64,000 nt of DNA. Origin: Bacteroidota bacterium. GTDB taxonomy: Bacteria; Bacteroidota; Bacteroidia; UKL13-3. The notes beneath the pieces are model-generated. The model saw only the letters and a list, made by a program, of their open reading frames with translations, made no database searches and had not been told where the DNA came from. The translations under genes were made by a program, and so were the position numbers. Below are positions 55,588 through 63,295 of this stretch, piece after piece. The stretch's first letter is position 1. Each line of letters begins with the position of its first letter. The stretch lies in NCBI GenBank assembly GCA_027484685.1, contig JAIXSO010000013.1, forward strand, positions 62,001 through 126,000, read 5' to 3'.

Positions 55588-56103
55588 TTAAAACAATTCA
55601 TTATATTGTGTTAAAAATTGAAAACTATGAGACAAATTATTATAAAACAACTCAGATGAATAAACATAATTACCTTTTTGGTTGATGATATTCCATTTTT
55701 CATGATATTGATTTTTATTAATATAATTTAGTTTTTGAATAAGCACTTCCTTACTAAATAATTGAATACACAAAGGGTTTCTCTCCCAAATTTGATATTT
55801 TCTATCTTTAGCACTTACTTTAAACTTTTCTAAAACCAATGGATGATTAATGGTTAAATCTGCCTTTATCTGTTGTGCAGTATATTTCATAAAACTTTGT
55901 TGAATTTTATCTAAACTATATTCACTATTTATTTGCCATATTAAATGAATATGATTTGGCATAATAACAAATCCATAAACTTTAACTTTATTCTATATAC
56001 ATAAAAACGCTAAACAATCAATGATTATTTGTTTGTACTTATCTGGCTTTAGCAAATGTTTCCATTCTAAAATGATAGCAGTATAAAAATAGGGATAATT
56101 CAT
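55588..56103 (-). pseudogene. REP-associated tyrosine transposase (Y1 family), inactivated by an internal stop
   Basis: On the minus strand an ATG at 56103 reads 'MNYPYFYTAIILEWKHLLK' and reaches TAG about 37 codons in ('FLCI' then stop). The same frame continues as 'NKVKVYGFVIMPNHIHLIWQ', containing the Y1 transposase HxH metal motif (His-Ile-His), then 'SFMKYTAQQIKADL' and 'LIQKLNYINKNQYHEKW', where the Tyr of 'NYI' is the expected nucleophile. It ends at 55588. The intact protein would be 171 residues. No second homology arm or target-site duplication was identified. Such enzymes mobilise REP palindromes, which is relevant to the repeats around it. Confidence 0.85.
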
Positions 56104-56148
56104 ATTTAAAAATTTATTCAAATTTTAGAAGTTTTTGTTATAGTAATT

Positions 56149-56182
56149 CTTGTTGGTGTTGCTTCGCTAAAACACTCACAAG
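56149..56182 (-). repeat. Cassette-boundary palindrome C
   Basis: Arms CTTGTTGGTG and CACTCACAAG (two mismatches). On the minus strand the core is GCGAAGCAACACC. It lies between the 103-residue protein gene and the dead transposase. Confidence 0.65.
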
Positions 56183-56246
56183 GGCGAATGCAAAGTAAAA
56201 ATACGATTTTGTTGCAAATGAGCAAACCAACGACTGTAATGTTGAA

Positions 56247-56558
56247 TTACATTGAGTATAGTGTTTTTAAAAAAGTGCCATAGGTTCCAATATCAATAAG
56301 TTCTTTTTTTGTCGATTTTATTGCAAGTCCGAACATATGAGTCTCTTCGTCAAAATAAATCTTATAGCCATTTCCGTCTTTTGTCTCTTCTAATATCGTC
56401 CATAGTTCGTAAATATTGGTCAAATCATCTGCGTTTTTATACCTCAGTTTTGTTGGCTCAATTAAACATTTAGTTAAGTCAAGTCCAAACACATTTTTCA
56501 AGTCTGGTTCAACTTGCAATTCAAGACTTATTATCTCTTTTATTTCTGTAGATGTCAT
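56247..56558 (-). CDS. Small cytosolic protein of unknown function
   Basis: A 103-residue acidic protein: 'MTSTEIKEIISLELQVEPDL', 'FGLDLTKCLIEPTKLRY', 'TNIYELWTILEETKDGNGYK', 'IYFDEETHMFGLAIK'. The pattern looks conserved and resembles small immunity-like or SMI1-sized proteins, but I cannot assign a family. It stands alone between palindromes C and D. Confidence 0.6.
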   Translation of the reverse strand: MTSTEIKEIISLELQVEPDLKNVFGLDLTKCLIEPTKLRYKNADDLTNIYELWTILEETKDGNGYKIYFDEETHMFGLAIKSTKKELIDIGTYGTFLKTLYSM

Positions 56559-56587
56559 TAATTGAAAGCTTAGTTTTTAAATATTTT

Positions 56588-56620
56588 ATGTTGGTGCCTA
56601 TTCGCTAATACGCTAATACG
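56588..56620 (-). repeat. Cassette-boundary half-palindrome D
   Basis: ATGTTGGTG is followed by a degenerate loop and a duplicated TTCGCTAATAC-like segment. Only one arm is kept. On the minus strand it reads GCGAATAGGCACC, matching the shared core in 7-8 positions. Confidence 0.45.
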
Positions 56621-56632
56621 AGAGAAAAAAAA

Positions 56633-57090
56633 TCAAATTGAATTTAGTACAGCAATAATATCATCTCCATACTTAGTAATTTTTCTTTCACTAAATCCTT
56701 TCACTTTTAAAAGTTCATCTGTAGTTGTTGGATTTAATTTTGCAATTGCTCCAAGTTGTGAATTATGCGCTATAATATAATGAGGAAAATTTTCTTTAAG
56801 AGCTTCATCTGCTCTCCATATTCTTAATGCTTCATAACGACTTTTTTCTTCTGTATTTAAAGTTGAAAGGTCGAATGTTATTGGTTTTTCTGTTGTTTTT
56901 TCTTGATGTTCTTCTAAAATAGGGGTGTCTAAATAAAAAACAAGAATTGACCAATAGTTTGCTTGTGCAGATATAATATGTTGTGTTGCGGTTTTTTTAC
57001 CGAAACAGTTTGCATAAAAGAATTGATTGCTTCTTCATCTTGATGCAAGTTTTCTTTGTTAAGCCTTATGTGGAAATGTTTTACTTTCAT
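56633..57090 (-). pseudogene. HRDC-domain protein with a one-base frameshift
   Basis: The ATG at 57090 opens 'MKVKHFHIRLNKENLHQDEE' and 'AINSFMQTVSVKK', then the frame fails. Adding one A to the A7 run (T7 at 56992-56998) restores 'TATQHIISAQANYWSILVFY' and the C-terminal HRDC domain: 'EEKSRYEALRIWRADEALKE', 'FPHYIIAHNSQLGAIAKLNP', 'LLKVKGFSERKITKYGDDII'. It ends at 56633, about 152 residues. HRDC domains bind nucleic acid in RecQ-type helicases and RNase D; stand-alone versions with this N-terminus occur in Bacteroidota (from memory). It starts 10 bases after the HNH gene, so is probably in the same operon. Confidence 0.8.
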
Positions 57091-57100
57091 TGTAATTTAT

Positions 57101-58141
57101 TTATAAGTTATCATGTTTTTTTCTATTACAAGGCTCACAAAGTAGTTGTAGATTACGATAACTAGAAGAACCTCCTTTTGAGAAAGGAATTATATGATCG
57201 AATTCTAGTTTTTCATTACTGCCACATTGCACGCACATTCCACTATCTCGTTGCCAAACTTTATCTTTAATATGCTGTTGTATTTGTTCTCGCTTCTGTT
57301 TTACTTTACTTGTCACGCTAGACTCCAAATAAAAACTGTAAACGAAATTTTTTCTTTGGTCAAAAGTCGTATAAACATGTTTCCACTTTAACCATAAATC
57401 ATCTCGACTTTCGGAACGATTCATATCATCATTACTATTTCCTTTAAGTATTATTTTTTCCCAATCATCATCACGTAAATACGCTTGAACAAATTCAAAA
57501 TTATGGCAGTCATTAACTCCCCATTCTTTTATTCTATAATATTCAAAGGGTGAGTTTAAAAAATCAGGGGGGGCTGTTTCGCAATATTCAATACATGATT
57601 TTATATACTTTTCTCTACATCTTTCTTCTTCTTTAAATATTGTATCATCATTATAATTTAATAAATTTTTAGATAAAGCTGAAAAGTCAGGTATAGGATA
57701 GTCTTTATAATATGTATCTACAATATTTAAAATTTCCTCAAATAGAAGTTCATAAACTTGATTTTTTTGAATATCTCTTTTTTGAGGATTGAAATAATAT
57801 GAACCTGCCATCCATGAAGCAATTTGTTTTTGAATTGTAGTAATATTAGTTGTCTTAAACCAATTATATAGTTTTGGTTGTATTGCAACTGCAAAAACTT
57901 GATCGTAAGGAAAGTCAAATATGCCCTTGTTTACCAAATCATGAAACTTTATGAGATTATTATATTCATCTATTGATGTTATATAAAATGAAATATAATT
58001 AGTATTATATTTAGTTCTTAGGTATTTAATATTACTAACTCTTTTTAAAAACTCTATTTTAGTTAGTTTAGCTTTATTATTAATAAAAGCATCAATTAAA
58101 ACAACTTGTCCTTTTAATGTTTCGTTATGGTCGAGATACAT
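57101..58141 (-). CDS. HNH endonuclease with a large N-terminal domain of unknown function
   Basis: A 346-residue protein. The C-terminal 60 residues form an HNH nuclease: 'VWQRDSGMCVQCGSNEKLEF' supplies the first CxxC, 'DHIIPFSKGGSSSYRNLQLL' the Asp-His metal pair and Asn, and 'CEPCNRKK' the second CxxC. The N-terminal 280 residues are mixed alpha/beta, match no family I know, and include a Cys-containing segment 'KYIKSCIEYCETAPPDF'. Placement directly downstream of a cyclase-like gene and upstream of an HRDC gene suggests an effector in a defence module (inference). No toxin-type or restriction partner is recognised. Confidence 0.85.
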   Translation of the reverse strand: MYLDHNETLKGQVVLIDAFINNKAKLTKIEFLKRVSNIKYLRTKYNTNYISFYITSIDEYNNLIKFHDLVNKGIFDFPYDQVFAVAIQPKLYNWFKTTNITTIQKQIASWMAGSYYFNPQKRDIQKNQVYELLFEEILNIVDTYYKDYPIPDFSALSKNLLNYNDDTIFKEEERCREKYIKSCIEYCETAPPDFLNSPFEYYRIKEWGVNDCHNFEFVQAYLRDDDWEKIILKGNSNDDMNRSESRDDLWLKWKHVYTTFDQRKNFVYSFYLESSVTSKVKQKREQIQQHIKDKVWQRDSGMCVQCGSNEKLEFDHIIPFSKGGSSSYRNLQLLCEPCNRKKHDNL

Positions 58142-58164
58142 TTTGTCAAATATTTCTTATGTTA

Positions 58165-58284
58165 TTATTTTCTTTTCAAATCAAGTTGTAACATCTTAAT
58201 CAATAGGATGATTTCTTTGTGTTCTTGTTTGAGTAGCTTTATTAAAATTCCTAAAAAGTCGAAATTATTATTCTGAAAGACCAC
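58165..58284 (-). CDS. Possible 39-residue helical protein between the cyclase-like and HNH genes
   Basis: A GTG-started frame overlaps the last 17 bases of the cyclase-like gene and reads 'VFQNNNFDFLGILIKLLKQ' then 'EHKEIILLIKMLQLDLKRK', ending 23 bases before the HNH start. The predicted product is a single amphipathic or hydrophobic helix. Overlap and spacing would suit a coupled operon gene, but there is no homology evidence. Confidence 0.3.
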   Translation of the reverse strand: MVFQNNNFDFLGILIKLLKQEHKEIILLIKMLQLDLKRK

Positions 58285-59152
58285 TTGAATTTAGGTTTCC
58301 TAAGGTCATAATAAATTTCATTAAAGCTTTACCTTTTGATTTAAAAGCAACTTGAATATGTAAACTATAAATAGATATAGTATTTAATTTTGATTTTATC
58401 TCACCAATTTTTAGGACGTCTAAACATTGTATTAAGTTTTTATTTAGACCAAATAGAATTGAACTATACGTTTCTTTATCGAATTTTGTTTTAAAAATTG
58501 GTATATCAGGGAAATCCTTCTCGGCTTCAAATAACAAACAGGTTTCTATGCTATTTAATTCAGAATTAAACCATGTAATAGTATTATTATCAAGTAAAAA
58601 CCTATTCAACTTATCTTTTGACATTATTCTTGCACAATTAATAATAGCTGGACCATAATAGTTTTTTTTATAACAATACACATTATCATATGTTAGTGAA
58701 TATCTTAAACTAATTTCACCAATAAGATGATGAAGATCGGTGTGTAATTCATTTCCACTATTGTATCGCACGATATTAGCTTGAAAATAGATCGCGAATA
58801 TTAATGCTTCGATAGGAGTATTAAAAAGCTGAAATCCTCCATCTCCTGTATCAATAAATCTATTTTCGAAATCTGACTGAGTTTTGTACTCAAGGAAGAA
58901 ACTTTCATTTTTAAGACAGTTCTTTATTGATAGATAATAAAGTTTTTTAAATAAGTGAGGTACTAATGTCTGTCTAATAGAGTCAAACTGACTATATTGA
59001 TATATATCAAAACCCAATACAGCCTGAGTTTCGATATGCTCTTGTAGGAAATTCTCTATATTGGGCTTATTGATTTGTTTTCGTGATTTAATCCTATCTG
59101 AAACTGATTCTTGAAGGATTTGATCTAATTCCTTGTCATTTAATTCTTTCAT
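58268..59152 (-). CDS. Class III nucleotidyl cyclase-like protein
   Basis: A 294-residue cytosolic protein. Residues 40-215 follow the cyclase-homology pattern: first metal Asp49 in 'VLGFDIYQYSQFD', the beta-hairpin Asp104 in 'FIDTGDGGFQLFNTPIEAL', then 'ISLRYSLTYDNVYCYKKNYY' and 'GPAIINCARIMSKDKLNRFL' corresponding to the 'RIGIH.G.V..GxxVNxAxR' region. Asn172 and Arg175 lie one residue closer than in classical cyclases, so catalysis is uncertain. The fold resembles Pycsar-type pyrimidine cyclases in size and lack of sensor domains. It is first gene in a row with an HNH nuclease and an HRDC protein. It could instead be a non-catalytic family member. Confidence 0.6.
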   Translation of the reverse strand: MKELNDKELDQILQESVSDRIKSRKQINKPNIENFLQEHIETQAVLGFDIYQYSQFDSIRQTLVPHLFKKLYYLSIKNCLKNESFFLEYKTQSDFENRFIDTGDGGFQLFNTPIEALIFAIYFQANIVRYNSGNELHTDLHHLIGEISLRYSLTYDNVYCYKKNYYGPAIINCARIMSKDKLNRFLLDNNTITWFNSELNSIETCLLFEAEKDFPDIPIFKTKFDKETYSSILFGLNKNLIQCLDVLKIGEIKSKLNTISIYSLHIQVAFKSKGKALMKFIMTLGNLNSSGLSE

Positions 59153-59182
59153 ATTACTATTTTTTACATTGATTATTATATT

Positions 59183-59221
59183 CTGCCGTTGTTGGTTTTT
59201 TGCGAAGCGTCACCAACAAAA
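59183..59221 (+). repeat. Cassette-boundary palindrome E
   Basis: Arms TTGTTGGT and ACCAACAA are perfect over 8 bp. The plus-strand core is GCGAAGCGTCACC, identical to that of palindrome B. It lies 30 bases upstream of the cyclase-like gene start. Confidence 0.75.
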
Positions 59222-59435
59222 TTGTTTATTTCCCCTTTAATCAAATAAGCAAAACAAACAACACATTTCACATAATTAATTTTATTTCTTATTATTTTTA
59301 CATCAAATCAAAACAAATGGAAATTAGTTAATAAAGCAAACAAGGTTTGCAAATGTTGAAAAATAAGGAATACCTAATTTCAATTGGCACTTCCATAAAG
59401 CTTTTGGGACTAGCCTTTAGAATAAAATCCTATTA

Positions 59436-59565
59436 TTTCAATCGCCACTTGCTTTAGCTCCTGGAACAAAAATGCCATTATATCAATCGCCACTTGCTTT
59501 AGCTCTTGGATCAAAAATGCCATTATATCAATTACCACTTGCTTTGGCTTGTGGAACCAAAACGC
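59436..59565. repeat. 45-bp tandem repeat, three copies
   Basis: Copies begin near 59441, 59486 and 59531, each with ATCGCCACTTGCTTTAGCTC-like sequence (the third is slightly diverged), spaced exactly 45 bases. A more degenerate copy may precede them. Because 45 is a multiple of three, an open frame runs through with a 15-residue repeat, but nothing else supports coding. Confidence 0.85.
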
Positions 59566-59629
59566 AAAAATTGATTTTCCTTAAAAAAATTACTGCCAAT
59601 TCTAACGTTTTTACTCTGTTAAAAAATTT

Positions 59630-59637
59630 TATATTTG
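59630..59637 (+). promoter_or_regulatory. Bacteroidota -7 box of trhO
   Basis: TATATTTG is an exact TAnnTTTG match. The ATG follows 10 bases after the box, so the transcript would be leaderless or nearly so. Confidence 0.55.
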
Positions 59638-59646
59638 CAGCTTGTT

Positions 59647-60576
59647 ATGAGTGAACCATTAAATTATTTAGTATTAGCATATTATCATTACACACGAATA
59701 GAGGATGCCGAAACATACGCACCTCAACATTTGGCTTATTGCAAAAGCTTAAAAATTCGTGGTAGAATTTATATAGCCCACGAAGGTATAAATGGAACCA
59801 TTAGTGGCACACGCCAAGCTTGCGAGCAATATATGGCCGATTTAAAGGCTGATCCTCGTTTTGAAAAAATAGAATTTAAAATTGACGAAGTAGCCGAGCA
59901 TACTTTTCAGCGTATGCACTGCCGTTATAAAACCGAAATAGTACACAGCGGCTTGCGCGACCCCAATTATATTGATCCAACCAAAGAAACTGGCAAACAC
60001 CTAAAAGGGGAGGAGTTTTTAAACTTAAAAGACCAAGAAGATGTGGTAATTATTGATGTAAGAAGTAATTACGAAACACGTTTAGGTAAATTTAAAAACT
60101 CTATAACGCTCGATATAGAGAATTTTAGAGAGTTTCCCGAAAAGATAGCTGAATTAGAAAGATTTAAAGATAAAAAGGTGATTACTTGTTGCACAGGTGG
60201 TATTAAGTGCGAAAAAGCTTCAGCTCTTTTAATCAAAGAAGGTTTTAAGGATGTGTATCAGTTGCACAATGGCATTATTGGTTATGCCAAAGAAACAGGC
60301 GGAAAAGACTTTGATGGAGTGCTTTATGTATTTGATGGCCGTGTGAGCGTTCCTGTAAATGAGGTTAATCCAACAGTAATATCTAAATGTTTAAAGTGTG
60401 GCGAACCTGCTCCGCGTAATTTAAATTGTGCTAATGTGGAGTGTAATATTCAGTTTAACATGTGCGATACTTGCGCAGAAGAAATGGAAGGAGCTTGCAG
60501 CGATGAATGTAAAGCCCATCCTCGTAAACGTGAATTTAACGGCACCGGCTATTATACCCGTTTTGCAATTGATTAG
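59647..60576 (+). CDS. trhO: tRNA uridine(34) hydroxylase TrhO (rhodanese-related)
   Basis: A 309-residue enzyme that hydroxylates U34 of tRNAs in an oxygen-dependent, prephenate-independent way to give ho5U. It has an N-terminal acylphosphatase-like part ('GRIYIAHEGINGTISGTRQ'), a rhodanese domain ('VVIIDVRSNYETRLGKF') with catalytic Cys182 in 'CCTGGIKCEKASALL', and a C-terminal Cys-rich region ('CLKCGEPAPRNLNC', 'FNMCDTCAEEM', 'CSDEC') probably binding zinc. The ATG at 59647 gives the usual N-terminus. The TAG stop is followed within 5 bases by a heptad array. Confidence 0.95.
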   Translation: MSEPLNYLVLAYYHYTRIEDAETYAPQHLAYCKSLKIRGRIYIAHEGINGTISGTRQACEQYMADLKADPRFEKIEFKIDEVAEHTFQRMHCRYKTEIVHSGLRDPNYIDPTKETGKHLKGEEFLNLKDQEDVVIIDVRSNYETRLGKFKNSITLDIENFREFPEKIAELERFKDKKVITCCTGGIKCEKASALLIKEGFKDVYQLHNGIIGYAKETGGKDFDGVLYVFDGRVSVPVNEVNPTVISKCLKCGEPAPRNLNCANVECNIQFNMCDTCAEEMEGACSDECKAHPRKREFNGTGYYTRFAID

Positions 60577-60580
60577 TTTT

Positions 60581-60629
60581 TAGTTGATAGACCATAGACT
60601 ATTGACCATGTTCTATAAACTATTATTAT
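60581..60629. repeat. Heptad-period array after trhO
   Basis: Seven 7-bp units in phase: TAGTTGA, TAGACCA, then TAGACTA, TTGACCA and weaker units to TTATTAT. It begins 4 bases after the TAG stop. Confidence 0.65.
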
Positions 60630-60761
60630 TGAATTTCTCTTAAATCTGCGGCTATAATAATTTTTAGTTTACTACCTAAACATCTTCAGTAAAAAAAATC
60701 TGCTTCTTCTTTTAAATCTAAGGCAAAAACTTATATTCGAGCAAATTTTTTTTAAGCAGAA

Positions 60762-63209
60762 ATGAATAATAATTTTATGAAAAAAGAATTGCCTCATTTT
60801 GTGGCAGTTGGGGTAATTTTACTTGCCATGTTTTTTTACTTTCAACCATTTTTTGGAGGTAAGGTATTAAAACAATACGATGTAAGCCAATGGCGCGCTA
60901 CCTACGAGGAAACTAGCAAATTTGAAACCCAAACAGGCGAAAGAACTTATTGGACAAACAGTATTTTTGGTGGTATGCCTAATTATTTAATTGGCGCTAC
61001 TTATACTGGCAATTGGACAAATACCATTTATTTTACCTTTCAACAAGTATTTAAACACCCAACTGATACCGTATTTTTACTGTTCATTTGTTTTTATATT
61101 ATGTTATTGGTATTTGAGGTAAATGCTTGGCTAGCCATTATTGGGGCTTTGGCTTTTGCGTTTAGTTCATTTAATTTTATAAATATTGATGCGGGCCATA
61201 TTACAAAAGGAAATGCCATAGCATTTATTCCATTGGTAATAGCTGGTATTCAAATGTGTTTACACAAAAACCGAATTATGGGTGCTTTGCTTACAGGTAT
61301 TGCGCTTTCGTTGCAATTAGCGGCTAACCATTTACAAATTACCTATTACCTTATTTTTATAATTTTAGCTTGGGTTATAGTTGAAATAGTAGATGCGGTA
61401 AAAAACGGTACCATTAAAAATATTTTGTTAAGTGGTGTGTTTTTAGGAGTGGCTGCTTTGGTAGCTGTAGGAACCAATATTACAGGTTTATTAACTACCG
61501 AAGAGTATGGTAAATACAGCTTACGTGCGCCAAGCGAACTCACAGTAGCAGCCGATGGAAAAACTACAGCCGATAATGGAAGTACTGGTTTAGATAAAGA
61601 TTATGCTTTGGCTTGGAGTAATGGTGTAACAGAGCCTTTAACATTGTTAATTCCAAATTTTTATGGAGGAGCAAGTAATGGCGAATTAAGCACTAATAGT
61701 GAAACTTATAAATTACTAAAAGCTGCTGGTTACGATAATGCAAATGCCAAACAAGCTATTAAACAAATGCCTGTTTATTGGGGCGATCAACCATTTACAG
61801 CAGGTCCAATTTATTATGGAGCCATCATTTGTTTCTTGTTTGTGTTTGGAATGATAGTAGTAAAATCAAATGCTAAGTGGTGGATTTTAGCAGCTTCTTT
61901 ATTGGCTATTTTCTTGTCAATGGGTAAAAACTTTATGCCTTTAACCAATATTTTCTTCGATTACTTTCCGTTATACAATAAATTCCGTTCGGTTACCTTT
62001 ATTTTATGTATTACCCAAGCATTGTTTCCGCTTATGGCCTTATTGGGTTTACGCGATTTGGTAAACAATAAAATAAGCAAAAACGATTTAATGAATGGTT
62101 TAAAATTTGGTGGTGGCATAGTAGCAGGTTTGTGTTTGTTATTTTTCATTATGCCTGGATTATTTGCAAGTTTTACAGGTTTAAACGATGCTAAAATGGA
62201 TCCTAAATTAGTTGAGGCTTTGGTAGCAGATAGAGAAAGTATTATGCGTGCCGATGCATTCCGCTCATTTGCTTTAATTGCTGCTGCTTGCGCATTAATT
62301 TGGTTTTATTACAATAAAAAGATCAAAGAATTGGTATTCATAAGCGTTCTAGGATTATTAGTGCTTGGCGATTTATGGCAAGTTGATAAACGTTACTTAA
62401 ACGATAGCGATTTTGAGAAAAAGAAAGCTGCTGTTTTGTTTGAAAAATCGGCTGCTGATGAAGAAATTTTAAAAGATCCAGATCCTAATTACAGAGTTTA
62501 TAATAATACTACCGATTTTGATAAAGATGCCATCACATCGTATTATCACAAAACAATTGGTGGCTACCATGGTGCTAAAATGCGCAGATTCCAAGAGTTA
62601 ATTGAATGGCAATTGGCTAAAAACAACATGGAATGTTACAATATGTTAAACGTTAAGTACATTATTTTAGGCGATTCAACAGGCCAAAAATTTGTACAAC
62701 GTAATTATGCTGCCAATGGCAATGCTTGGTTTGTAAGCAATGTAAAAATGGTAGCTAATGCCGATGAAGAAATTAAAGCATTAACAGGTTTTAGCTCAAA
62801 ACAAACTGCAGTAGTTGACAAACGTTTTGAAGGCGAATTGGCTAATTTTAAAATGAATTTTGATAGCATGGCTTCTATTAAATTTATTAGCTATGCACCT
62901 AATAAATTGGTTTATGAAAGTAATACCTCAACTCCTCAGTTAGCTGTATTTAGCGAGGTGTATTACGATAAAGGTTGGAATGCCTATGTTGATGGAAAAT
63001 TAGTTCCTCACTTTAGAGCTGATTATGTGTTGCGTGCCATGGTAGTTCCTGAAGGTAAACATAGCATTGAGTTTAAATTTGAACCAGCTACCGTTAAAAA
63101 AGGAGAAACCATTGCCTTGGCTTCATCAGCCACTTTATACGTTGGCTTATTGGTTTTATTAGGATTTTATTTTATTAAAAAACCTAAAACCGAAATAGAG
63201 AAAAAATAA
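60762..63209 (+). CDS. YfhO-family membrane protein
   Basis: An 815-residue polytopic inner-membrane protein with about 12 membrane helices in the N-terminal 530 residues and a soluble C-terminal part, ending with a last membrane helix near residues 785-805. Conserved pieces include 'NSIFGGMPNYLIGATYTGNW', 'FINIDAGHITKGNAIAFIPL', 'ANHLQITYYLIFIILAWVIV', and 'NMLNVKYIILGD', typical of Bacteroidota YfhO proteins of the GT-C glycosyltransferase-like fold. It may glycosylate or transfer a lipid-linked sugar to an envelope polymer; the substrate is unknown. Confidence 0.88.
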   Translation: MNNNFMKKELPHFVAVGVILLAMFFYFQPFFGGKVLKQYDVSQWRATYEETSKFETQTGERTYWTNSIFGGMPNYLIGATYTGNWTNTIYFTFQQVFKHPTDTVFLLFICFYIMLLVFEVNAWLAIIGALAFAFSSFNFINIDAGHITKGNAIAFIPLVIAGIQMCLHKNRIMGALLTGIALSLQLAANHLQITYYLIFIILAWVIVEIVDAVKNGTIKNILLSGVFLGVAALVAVGTNITGLLTTEEYGKYSLRAPSELTVAADGKTTADNGSTGLDKDYALAWSNGVTEPLTLLIPNFYGGASNGELSTNSETYKLLKAAGYDNANAKQAIKQMPVYWGDQPFTAGPIYYGAIICFLFVFGMIVVKSNAKWWILAASLLAIFLSMGKNFMPLTNIFFDYFPLYNKFRSVTFILCITQALFPLMALLGLRDLVNNKISKNDLMNGLKFGGGIVAGLCLLFFIMPGLFASFTGLNDAKMDPKLVEALVADRESIMRADAFRSFALIAAACALIWFYYNKKIKELVFISVLGLLVLGDLWQVDKRYLNDSDFEKKKAAVLFEKSAADEEILKDPDPNYRVYNNTTDFDKDAITSYYHKTIGGYHGAKMRRFQELIEWQLAKNNMECYNMLNVKYIILGDSTGQKFVQRNYAANGNAWFVSNVKMVANADEEIKALTGFSSKQTAVVDKRFEGELANFKMNFDSMASIKFISYAPNKLVYESNTSTPQLAVFSEVYYDKGWNAYVDGKLVPHFRADYVLRAMVVPEGKHSIEFKFEPATVKKGETIALASSATLYVGLLVLLGFYFIKKPKTEIEKK

Positions 63210-63295
63210 GGAATAAGTTTTATGCTCGTTATTTAGAAAAACAACTTTTTTAAAAAGACTTGCATTATAATTCATATTTAAGAATATAAAGTTTG

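Larger units (their letters stand above)
59153..59646. other. Spacer between the cyclase-like gene and trhO
   Basis: 494 bases containing palindrome E (59183-59221), a 45-bp tandem repeat (59436-59565) and the trhO promoter. No convincing gene. A 60-residue frame through the tandem repeat is judged non-genic. Confidence 0.6.

Noticed and set aside
54925-59221. Confident call of an integron
   Set aside because: No integrase is visible, the arms do not fit the classical GTTRRRY/RYYYAAC boxes, and element orientations are mixed; it is kept only as one hypothesis.
59436-59565. CRISPR array
   Set aside because: The 45-bp units are contiguous tandem copies without unique spacers, and no cas genes are present.
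59472-59654. 60-codon frame through the 45-bp repeats
   Set aside because: Its end overlaps the trhO start, it crosses the trhO promoter, and it has no start context; openness is explained by the repeat length being a multiple of three.
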